Assembly: GCF_000166195.2 (NCBI RefSeq)
Contig: NZ_CM001403.1
Span: forward strand, 992,001-1,056,000
DNA from: Mucilaginibacter paludis DSM 18603
GTDB taxonomy: Bacteria; Bacteroidota; Bacteroidia; Sphingobacteriales; Sphingobacteriaceae
Length of the DNA stretch: 64,000 nucleotides
Direction of reading: 5' to 3'
The stretch's first letter is position 1, and each line of letters opens with the position of its first letter. This document shows, in pieces, positions 37,299-44,817 of the stretch. A program made the translations under genes and the position numbers. The notes below the pieces were generated by a model that was not told the DNA's origin, ran no database searches, and saw only the letters and a list, made by a program, of their open reading frames with translations.

Positions 37299-37964
37299 CT
37301 AATTCAAGCTTTTTAAAGGAAGAACGCTTCTGTTGTTGAATGACAACGCAATAAACTGATCGTTATTTTCGGCGATATCGTCCTTCATCAGCTGCTCCAA
37401 CAAAGAAAATTTGAACTCTTGCTTATAAACTTCCTCACCATAAGTAAACGCCACCGGAAGAAGTATGGGGGTAGCGTTCATGCCTTCAAAATTCACACTA
37501 AACAGGTTGTTTATCTTATTCTTTACTTGTTCATCCCGTTCACCATCGATATTGAAAATCTTATCAGCTATGGCTTCAATAAACTCCGTATCATGTCGCC
37601 TGCTCCCTATAGTGTAGATGCTGTAATATACCTGGGTAGCGTCGTTCCCGTAAATTTTCTTCGCAATGCATACTTTAACATTGTCTAAGTTTTCAGTTAT
37701 TTTCTTTTTAGCGTTTACCTGTATAACAATAACAGCCACGATGCAAACCAATGTAACTCCGGCACCTATAATGGCGTAATTGGTATAAATGGGATCAGTT
37801 TTTCCCATTCCATAAAATGCATAAACTAAAAAAGCGGCAATAAAACCAATAATTAAAGGTACAGCTACAAATTTATTTTGGCCCGTGCTGCCCTGGGCAG
37901 CATACGACTTTTTTAAATCCTCGTTTTGTTCTAATCGGTTTAATAATTCGGCTGTAAAAATCAT
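37299..37964 (-). CDS. Unrecognised membrane protein, 221 aa
   Basis: Two adjacent hydrophobic helices (about 32-52 and 62-84) follow a short N-terminal segment; the remaining 130 residues are soluble and mixed alpha/beta (YYSIYTIGSRRHDTEFIEAIADKIF). No family recognised. The message may be almost leaderless: a TAAATTTTG-like element lies just before the ATG on the minus strand. Confidence 0.65.
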   Translation of the reverse strand: MIFTAELLNRLEQNEDLKKSYAAQGSTGQNKFVAVPLIIGFIAAFLVYAFYGMGKTDPIYTNYAIIGAGVTLVCIVAVIVIQVNAKKKITENLDNVKVCIAKKIYGNDATQVYYSIYTIGSRRHDTEFIEAIADKIFNIDGERDEQVKNKINNLFSVNFEGMNATPILLPVAFTYGEEVYKQEFKFSLLEQLMKDDIAENNDQFIALSFNNRSVLPLKSLN

Positions 37965-38372
37965 AGGACAAAATTTAGTAGATGAAAGTTATAACGACAT
38001 TTTATTCAAACACGATGTTATCGGCATTTCTTAACTACATTAATCAAGCCACGCTTTATTACATTAAACCCTTCAGGTAATTACTTCCAGTCTAAAACTT
38101 TTTCAATCGTGTTAAATCGTCAAGGATATATCTCGGTCACCGGTAACCTATTTACCTTTTGCGTATCAACGCAATTTTTAATCTGCGCTCATGAGCACAG
38201 AAGCGTTTTATATTATAAAGGTTATCGTTACTGGCATTTATAAAAAATACAAAGTACTTTGAAAATAAAAGTAAATTGATATTTTTGTTTCCCGGATACC
38301 TATAATAGTCCTTTTATTAATTGAAGATTTATAAATACAAAGCCATAACCTTAAATGATTGGATAATTTAAG
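37965..38372. other. 408-bp AT-rich divergent intergenic region
   Basis: Contains the promoters of the divergent membrane-protein gene and the lipid operon. A long AT-rich stretch from 38200 to 38370. No repeat, RNA or hairpin of note. Confidence 0.5.
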
Positions 38373-38966
38373 ATGATGAATGCACAAACATATTCCTTTT
38401 ACAACAAATTCGCCTTTTTATACCCTTTGATAGATGTTGTCCTCCAACCACAAAAAAAGGTTTTATTCAGCGAGGTCAACATGTTGCCCGAAGGCTTTTT
38501 ACTGGAAATCGGCATCGGCAATGGCGCTCATTTCCAGTTTTACAAAAAGCATAAAATCACCGGTATCGATACATCTGCAGCAATGATTAAACAAGCCCGG
38601 AAAAAAAATTACGACAATGTAACGGTTTTAAAAATGGATGGCGAAGCTCTTTTGTTTGATGATGGAGCGTTTGACTATGTTGTTCTTTCGCATGTTATAG
38701 CCGTAGTGGATAATCCGGACCAATTACTGGCAGAAGTATTCAGGGTGTTAAAACCACAGGGGCAGGTGTTTATCCTCAATCATTTCACACCCAATAACTG
38801 GCTTGGGAAAATTGATCGCGCTTTTGAAAAAATTTCGACGCTACTTCATTTTAAGTCGTTTTTCCACATTCATAACATAGCGGCTATAACAAAATTCACC
38901 CTTTTAAAAGAGGTAAACTTTGGTTTGGTGCCCTATTTCAAACTTTTAATTTACCAGAAGAAGTGA
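38373..38966 (+). CDS. Class I SAM-dependent methyltransferase, PmtA-like
   Basis: 197 residues. Cofactor motif LEIGIGNGAHF near residue 46, then GIDTSAAMIKQA, DGEALLFDDGAFDYVVLSHV and a VLKPQGQVFILNHF motif as in UbiE/PmtA-type enzymes. The C-terminal IDRAFEKISTLLHFKSFFHI portion resembles phosphatidylethanolamine N-methyltransferases. The following VanZ-like and DgkA genes support a role in lipid metabolism. The next gene starts by GTGA overlap. Confidence 0.78.
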   Translation: MMNAQTYSFYNKFAFLYPLIDVVLQPQKKVLFSEVNMLPEGFLLEIGIGNGAHFQFYKKHKITGIDTSAAMIKQARKKNYDNVTVLKMDGEALLFDDGAFDYVVLSHVIAVVDNPDQLLAEVFRVLKPQGQVFILNHFTPNNWLGKIDRAFEKISTLLHFKSFFHIHNIAAITKFTLLKEVNFGLVPYFKLLIYQKK

Positions 38967-39466
38967 AAAAGAAATATATTTTTATTTGTGTAGCGATGCT
39001 CATCAGTTTGTTTATTTATTTATTCTATCGAACAGACAGGACATTTGTAAACGAAATTGCGATTCGCCTGATTTCATTCCAGAAATATAAAATGTTAAAG
39101 GCTCGCGTAGGGCGGTTATTGCCACTAAATAGCCTGGCTATTTACTCTTTGCCCGAAGGCTTATGGGTATTTTGTATAACACTTACATCAAAAACGTTTT
39201 ACGTTAAGCTTAATAAATGGCGGCTAAACTGCGTATTTATACCGCTTATATTTTGTGTTAGCTTAGAAATACTTCAGTTATGGCATATTACCAATGGACG
39301 GTTTGACTTTATGGACATTGCGGTTTCTCTTGTATTTTGGATAATAGCAAGTAATATTTTGACTGAGAAGGACGAAAAGCAAAATATATTTGCCCGGCCT
39401 AACTCAAACTCCATTATTTGTTTGGCCAGTTATTGTATTGTTTATTTGGCACATGTTTTTAAATAG
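38963..39466 (+). CDS. VanZ-like membrane protein, 167 aa
   Basis: GTG start overlapping the methyltransferase stop (GTGA), so translation is coupled. Four hydrophobic segments; the motif LEILQLWHITNGRFDFMDIAVSL matches the VanZ-family hallmark (E-x-x-Q ... R/T-F-D-x-x-D). Members are membrane proteins of unknown biochemical role, linked to glycopeptide tolerance in one case. Between a lipid methyltransferase and DgkA. Confidence 0.65.
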   Translation: MKKKYIFICVAMLISLFIYLFYRTDRTFVNEIAIRLISFQKYKMLKARVGRLLPLNSLAIYSLPEGLWVFCITLTSKTFYVKLNKWRLNCVFIPLIFCVSLEILQLWHITNGRFDFMDIAVSLVFWIIASNILTEKDEKQNIFARPNSNSIICLASYCIVYLAHVFK

Positions 39467-39474
39467 AAAAGCAG

Positions 39475-39849
39475 ATGCGTTGTACGAGCAGAATTAAGGA
39501 ACATCTGGCAAGCTATCGACATGCTATACGAGGGATAGTGATGGCATTTCGGTATGAGCATAGTATGACCTTCCATTTTGCAGCTGCTGCTGCAGTAGTG
39601 GTAGTAAATAGCCTGCTAAAGGTGAATCAAACCGAGTGGCTCATCACCCTGATGCTGATTGGCCTGGCCTGGACGGCTGAAGTTTTCAACACAGCTATTG
39701 AAAAATTAGCAGACCGGATTTCTAAAGAACAAGACCCACTGATTGGACAGGCAAAAGATTTGGCCTCGGCGGCTGTGTTAATTATCTGCCTCTTCTCGGT
39801 TTTATGTGCCATCATCATATACTTCCCTTATTTGTCGAAAAAAATTTGA
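39475..39849 (+). CDS. dgkA: Diacylglycerol/undecaprenol kinase DgkA-type
   Basis: 124 residues with three membrane helices, the family length. Signature AEVFNTAIEKLADRIS and PLIGQAKDLASAAVLI contain the conserved Glu, Asn and Lys-Asp active-site residues. It phosphorylates diacylglycerol or undecaprenol with ATP at the inner membrane to recycle lipid. Third gene of the operon, 8 bp after the VanZ-like gene; the stop is followed by no obvious terminator. Confidence 0.9.
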   Translation: MRCTSRIKEHLASYRHAIRGIVMAFRYEHSMTFHFAAAAAVVVVNSLLKVNQTEWLITLMLIGLAWTAEVFNTAIEKLADRISKEQDPLIGQAKDLASAAVLIICLFSVLCAIIIYFPYLSKKI

Positions 39850-40175
39850 TCAGCAGGATTTTGCGAGGTTTGACTTTATTGGCAACGTTTAAAATATAAA
39901 CACCATCGGTAGGTGCAGGCTTTGATTTTCAAACCGATGCGTTCAACGGAACGGATCATCCACGCTTGAGCAGCTTCATCATATTCGCGTTTATATGGGC
40001 GGAAAACAAAGACGGTGCCGATGGCTCATTTATAGGCCAAACTGTAGCAATTTGACGGTGCAAAATAATGCGGTGCACAACGAGACGGCTTTTATCGCCT
40101 GTCGGCATGGATATTGTTTTCGAAAACGAACCATGAAGAACTTATTGATCACCACAAATTTCAACTCTCCACGCC
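39850..40175. other. 326-bp intergenic region with possible coding remnants
   Basis: Plus-strand frames around 39912-40056 read GFDFQTDAFNGTDHPR ... FIGQTVAI before a stop. This looks like translated debris but matches nothing I can name. The promoter of the helicase should lie at the right end. Confidence 0.35.
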
Positions 40176-41690
40176 ATGAAAACTAACTGTACGGTAGCCG
40201 AACTATACCCCTACCAGGAGCGCGACCTGAATGTTTTGTTTGAGCGGCTGGAACGCGCCCCGGCACAACAAAGGCTGCTTTACCAACTGCCTACCGGCGG
40301 CGGCAAAACCCGCATATTTTCGGAAATTGCAGGCCGCTATATTGCCCAGTACGGTAAAAAGGTGATGGTGCTGACGCACCGGGTAGAGCTGTGCAGCCAA
40401 ACCTCGGCCGCGCTCAAGGCCTTAGGTATCCGTAATAAGGTAATCAACAGCCAGGTAAAAAAGATCTCCGCAAAAGAGAACTATCGCTGCTTTGTAGCCA
40501 TGGTAGAAACATTGAAGAACCGGATTAAAGCGGGTATCATTGCTACAAAAGATATCGGGCTGGTAATTATTGATGAGGCACACCATAATTCTTTCCAAAA
40601 ACTGTTGGGTAAGTTTGAGCAGGCCACCGTAATTGGTGTAACTGCCACACCCTTCAGCTCAGATATCAACCTACCTATGCGCAAGCATTACCAGGAACTG
40701 GTGGTTGGCGAAAGTATTGAGAACCTGATTGCACAGGGCTTTTTAGCTAAACCTACCAACTGGCGTTATGATGTGGAACTGAATACCTTGCAAACCGGCA
40801 TCAGCGGCGATTTTACGGTAGCCACATCGGATGCCTTGTACACCTCACCGGCTATGCTTGAACTATTGTTGCACGCCTATGAGGCGCATGCCAAAAACAA
40901 AAAAACGCTTATCTTCAATAATGGTATTTTTACCTCTAAAGCGGTATTGAAATTATTTACCGATGCAGGTTACCCGGCGAAACACCTGGATAACCACACC
41001 GCACCATCAGAACGTGCAGAGATACTTAAATGGTTTAAAAAAACTAAAGGCGCTATCCTCACCTCGGTTTCTATTTTAACCACCGGTTTTGACGAGCCTA
41101 CAGTACAGGCGGTGATCCTGAACAGGGCTACTACCTCACTTACCCTTTATCATCAGATGATTGGCAGGGCGGCGCGCCGCTTACCGCAAAAGAAAACCTT
41201 TACCATTATTGACCTGGGTAATAATACCGACCGATTTGGTGAATGGCATGTACCTATCGACTGGCAACGGGTGTTTGAGCAACCAGAGGCCTATTACGAA
41301 GCCTTACACAGCAAGAGCGAATTTGAGGCACACCAATTACCTGCCGACCTTCGCGCCAAGTTCCCCAACACCCTGCAATTGTCATTTGACATCCAGCAGG
41401 CCCACCAGGAAGCCGTGGCTAATCAGCTCAAATCAAAAATTGTGATCAGGGATGCTATCCGCCAGCATGCGCTGATGTGCGCCGATAACAGCAATCAACT
41501 GACCGAAGCCCTGGCTTTGACCGAACTGCTGGAAAAAGAGATAGCCTGGCGCGTAAAACAGTATGCCAAATGCTTGGGCCGGGTGACTAAAAACTATACC
41601 GAATGGCTAACGGAGGACTATAAATCGCGCTTACGGACGCTAATCACCAAGATCATGAATCGTCGTGCGTTGCACCTCAGATCGGCTTAA
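40176..41690 (+). CDS. Superfamily 2 DEAH-box helicase
   Basis: 504 residues. Walker A (PTGGGKTRI, about 41-46), motif Ia (VMVLTHRVELC), Walker B DEAH (about 132-135), motif III (GVTATPF), motif V (LTTGFDEP) and motif VI (QMIGRAAR). The last 130 residues are helical and outside the helicase core. The layout matches the RadD/type III restriction-like helicases that act in DNA repair. It stands alone, without methylase or nuclease genes nearby. Confidence 0.88.
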   Translation: MKTNCTVAELYPYQERDLNVLFERLERAPAQQRLLYQLPTGGGKTRIFSEIAGRYIAQYGKKVMVLTHRVELCSQTSAALKALGIRNKVINSQVKKISAKENYRCFVAMVETLKNRIKAGIIATKDIGLVIIDEAHHNSFQKLLGKFEQATVIGVTATPFSSDINLPMRKHYQELVVGESIENLIAQGFLAKPTNWRYDVELNTLQTGISGDFTVATSDALYTSPAMLELLLHAYEAHAKNKKTLIFNNGIFTSKAVLKLFTDAGYPAKHLDNHTAPSERAEILKWFKKTKGAILTSVSILTTGFDEPTVQAVILNRATTSLTLYHQMIGRAARRLPQKKTFTIIDLGNNTDRFGEWHVPIDWQRVFEQPEAYYEALHSKSEFEAHQLPADLRAKFPNTLQLSFDIQQAHQEAVANQLKSKIVIRDAIRQHALMCADNSNQLTEALALTELLEKEIAWRVKQYAKCLGRVTKNYTEWLTEDYKSRLRTLITKIMNRRALHLRSA

Positions 41691-41737
41691 TCAAAAGTCA
41701 GATCAGATAGGAAGGGCCGCCAATTCCATTTCAAAAA

Positions 41738-41797
41738 AACAATAATGCAGCCCGTTACCGGCAGAGAAATAAACCGAAGCCGGGGCTGCATTTTTTC
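41738..41797. terminator. Bidirectional terminator between helicase and lipocalin genes
   Basis: AATGCAGCCC pairs with GGGCTGCATT around a 29-base loop with an internal CCGG/CCGG pair. A run of A lies before the left arm and six T follow the right arm, so it can stop both convergent genes. Confidence 0.6.
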
Positions 41798-41864
41798 AAT
41801 TCCTGTTATTAACGGGGGCTTACATCTTCATTTATGCTATCGGCTGTAAACCGACCGGCCCATT

Positions 41865-42434
41865 TTAGCGCTGATTGGTCCAAACCAGTTTGCTTACGTC
41901 GTATCCTAAGTTTTGCGCCTGTTTTAAATAGGCCGTTTGTATAGCCGCGGGGATATCTTTTTCTCTGGATAACAACCAAAGATAATCCAGGTTATTCCCG
42001 GCCACCATGGCGTACTTATATTCAGGGTCGATGGCTATGACGTTATAACCGGCATAAAAGGGGCCAAAAAATGAAACCTTTAAACGGGCGGCATCGGGTG
42101 TTTTAACAAATTTGGCTTTGCCAATACTTTGTTTCCATTGTTTTTTCACATAGTTGTAACCCTTATTATCCACGCGGATGGATCCATCCGGGTTAAGTGA
42201 ATACTCGGCGGTAACGTGGTCGAGATTCTTCTCGAATTTAAAGTCCATCCGCGCAATTTCGTACCATTTGCCCAGGTAACTATCCTTACGGAAAGGGCTA
42301 ACTGCCTTCGCCCCTTTTGGGATTGTAACGCAGGATAAAAAATTCATAGCGATAGCAGCCGCGCCAATACCCATGGCCACGCCAATTTGCATTTTATTCA
42401 ATCTGATCATCATCAAACTTAACAAACTCATCAT
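41865..42434 (-). CDS. blc: Bacterial lipocalin (Blc-like)
   Basis: Hydrophobic signal with a possible lipobox (LSC). The lipocalin signature GKWYEIARMDFKFEK lies near residue 53, followed by the strands AEYSLNPDGSIRV and YNVIAIDPEYKYAMVAG, LDYLWLLSRE and the C-terminal helix. Outer-membrane lipoprotein that binds lysophospholipids or fatty acids under envelope stress. ATG at 42434; several Met codons follow, so the exact start is open. Single gene. Confidence 0.9.
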   Translation of the reverse strand: MMSLLSLMMIRLNKMQIGVAMGIGAAAIAMNFLSCVTIPKGAKAVSPFRKDSYLGKWYEIARMDFKFEKNLDHVTAEYSLNPDGSIRVDNKGYNYVKKQWKQSIGKAKFVKTPDAARLKVSFFGPFYAGYNVIAIDPEYKYAMVAGNNLDYLWLLSREKDIPAAIQTAYLKQAQNLGYDVSKLVWTNQR

Positions 42435-43120
42435 CCGGTAGTTTTACACAAGATGAAAACATTTACCGGAATTAATAGAGTTGATGATGATTAACAAACT
42501 AATTTGTTGGTATATCCTGATGTTTTATAAGCTAAAATGCCATTAGAGAATCTGGGGGCTTTAACCAATCTTAAAAAATTAAAGAAACTTTACGTTTCGC
42601 CTGATGAGCTCCCTACGGTCGGTTTATTCATCTATTGTTTGTTTTTCAAGGTATTCATGAGGTCGCTTTGTTTTGGTTCTTTCTGTGTCAAGACAAAATT
42701 GCGATATCAAATCTTCACGCCAAAAACAAACAATAGTGAATAACGAGCAAAGCCTTCAAGCGGCGATTGAGCGGGCCGATGTTCTAAATTAAAGGCTACT
42801 ATATATTAGAGCAATAATATACATATTGACAATCAACAACTTAGGCAAGCTAAATAATAAGTCGCATCAAAAAACACCTCGTACAAGGCCATGCCGCACG
42901 TCCTTCGACAGGCTTAGGATGACCGCTTTTGCGCACAAAAAAGGACGTGTTATACTGAGTAAGGATCCGGCTCTAAATTAAGAATACTGATTGGTGCATA
43001 CTTATCGCGCGCAAAAGGTCGTATGTATGAAATGGTTCGATAGATGATGTAAAAGAGTTCTTGAAAAAAAGGTTGTAGCTTAATAGTGAACCATTAACAA
43101 ACACTTTAAACCAAGAACTC
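42435..43120. other. 686-bp region between lipocalin and the IS110-family transposase
   Basis: Left part AT-rich with no gene I can support. At about 42890-42921 a sequence of the type CCTTCGACAGGCTTAGGATGAC occurs, a dispersed intergenic repeat in many Bacteroidota. The left end of the IS and its non-coding segment, where IS110-group elements encode the bridge RNA, should lie within about 42960-43120. Confidence 0.5.
42890..42921. repeat. Dispersed intergenic repeat (CCTTCGACAGGCTTAGGATGAC type)
   Basis: Matches a motif common in intergenic spacers of related genomes. It lies about 200 bp upstream of the transposase start. Confidence 0.4.
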
Positions 43121-44185
43121 ATGAAACAAGGTACACAATTAGATTTTAGCGGACAAACTATTTTTGTTGGCATAGATGTACACAAGAAGTCCTGGAAGGT
43201 CAGCCTTCGCAGCACCCATATGGAGCTAAAGACGTTTTCCCAGGAACCTTCACCTAAGGCCTTAAGCGGGCATCTACAACAGAACTATCCTTCGGCCGAT
43301 TACAGGCTCGTTTACGAAGCCGGTTTTTGCGGCTTTGGCTATCAGCGACAGTTTAGTGAGCTGGGGATGTCCTGCATCGTCGTAAATCCTGCCGATGTCC
43401 CGCTGACAGACAAGGAAAAGCAGCGCAAATCAGATACGGTCGATTGCCGGAAACTCAGTAAAACATTAAGTGAAGGAGCCCTGAAAGGTATCTTCGTGCC
43501 TGGCATCGAGCAACAGGATGACCGCGGTATTATCCGTGTTTACCAGCAAATGATCAAAGATCAGACACGCTATAAGAACCGAATAAAAGGATGGCTTAAC
43601 TTCCAGGACCAGTCGGTGACGGTAGACACCGATAAATACTGGTCGAATCATTATATCTGCCTGCTCAAGGCCCTTTGCTTGCCTTCATCAGCACGGATCA
43701 ACCTGGATATTCTGCTACAGGGATACCAGCAGACCCGTATCATGGTACTCACAGCCACCAGGGAAGTCAGAGCCCTATCCAGGCAGCCACGTTATCAACA
43801 AATTATAAAACTGATCCGGACCATCCCCGGTATAGGCGAGATTACCGCCTTATTATTTGTCACAGAGATCGGCGACATTGAACGCTTTGATTCCCTGGAT
43901 GCCTTGTGTGGATATATAGGCTTGGTACCGGATATGCATAGTTCCGGCGATCAAAAAATCATATTGGGGCTCACTAAAAGAGCTCATCATCAATTACGGG
44001 AGAAGCTTATCGAGGCCTCTTGGATAGCTGTCAGGCTCGACCCGGCCATGACGCTGGCTTTCAATAACCTTTGCAAAAAAATGAAAAAGAATAAGGCCAT
44101 CATCAGGATAGCTAAAAAAATGCTCAACCGGATACGGTTCGTTATGAAGAATCAAAAACCTTACGTAACTTCGGTTGTCAAATAA
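43121..44185 (+). CDS. IS110-family transposase (DEDD/Ser recombinase)
   Basis: 354 residues, intact. N-terminal RuvC-like domain with DEDD residues in GIDVHKK, VYEAG, and SDTVDCRKL; C-terminal Transposase_20 domain with IRTIPGIGEITALLF and SSGDQ (catalytic Ser). IS110 elements lack long inverted repeats and use a bridge RNA from their non-coding end to select target and donor. Exact IS ends are not visible, but the 3' flank contains a direct repeat. The gene ends with a normal stop and shows no decay, so the element may be active. Confidence 0.92.
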   Translation: MKQGTQLDFSGQTIFVGIDVHKKSWKVSLRSTHMELKTFSQEPSPKALSGHLQQNYPSADYRLVYEAGFCGFGYQRQFSELGMSCIVVNPADVPLTDKEKQRKSDTVDCRKLSKTLSEGALKGIFVPGIEQQDDRGIIRVYQQMIKDQTRYKNRIKGWLNFQDQSVTVDTDKYWSNHYICLLKALCLPSSARINLDILLQGYQQTRIMVLTATREVRALSRQPRYQQIIKLIRTIPGIGEITALLFVTEIGDIERFDSLDALCGYIGLVPDMHSSGDQKIILGLTKRAHHQLREKLIEASWIAVRLDPAMTLAFNNLCKKMKKNKAIIRIAKKMLNRIRFVMKNQKPYVTSVVK

Positions 44186-44817
44186 GTCCACAAGGACAAA
44201 TGCCTGATAAAGCCGGTTTGGTTTTTTTATGAAATGGGCAAACCGAAGCGAGGGATCTGCGGCCCGAAAGGTGTCTGCTATACAAAAGGTTACGGTTGCC
44301 CTTTTATCCAAATAATTTGAACGCGATCCTGCAGCCTGCAAAGTGTCTGCTTATAGGAGGTTAGCTGGTCATTTATCAACGCATTAAAATAAAAATTCGT
44401 GAAGGTTTTTTTAGCCATTCAGTGAACAGGATAAATAAAAAGCCTCCTTTGACAGAGGCCTTTATCCGTGGTTCAGCAAATCATATTGCTGGCAGGTTGC
44501 TCCTCAGCAGCGCCTGTTTCCTCTTTTGATTTGCACTGGAAAGTTAAACAAACAGGGCCATGCTTTGACCAAAAATATTTAAAACATTTAAGCAATACGT
44601 GTTATAACCCCTTTTTAAGCCCTTTTGCCTCGTTTACCTTGCATATTTCATCATAGGAGGTCCCTCCTCGCGTCGGGATGACATGACGGAGAAAAACTTA
44701 ATATTGAAAACCAACAACTTACCAGCAAGTCATCGTAAGTACCAATTACAATAACATCGCACCACTACCTAACATCAATTCATTTAAAATCAATAAATTA
44801 AATTCAAATTCATATAA
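44186..44817. other. 632-bp region after the transposase
   Basis: Contains a 29-31 bp imperfect direct repeat (44254-44282 and 44325-44355), a small hairpin on the minus strand at 44434-44463 with T5 (weak terminator), and near 44656 the palindrome AGGAGGTCCCTCCT followed by a CGTCGGGATGAC-type dispersed sequence. No gene supported. Confidence 0.5.
44254..44355. repeat. Direct-repeat pair downstream of the IS110 transposase
   Basis: GATCTGCGGCCCGAAAGGTG... (44254-44282) and GATCCTGCAGCCTGCAAAGT... (44325-44355) share about 80% of bases and both end in GTGTCTGCT(T)ATA. They are 71 bp apart. They may mark the right end of the element or a structured RNA, or be an older duplication. Confidence 0.6.

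Noticed and set aside
44468..44656. 62-codon plus-strand frame after the IS
   Set aside because: Low-complexity, no start context, lies in a repeat-containing spacer.
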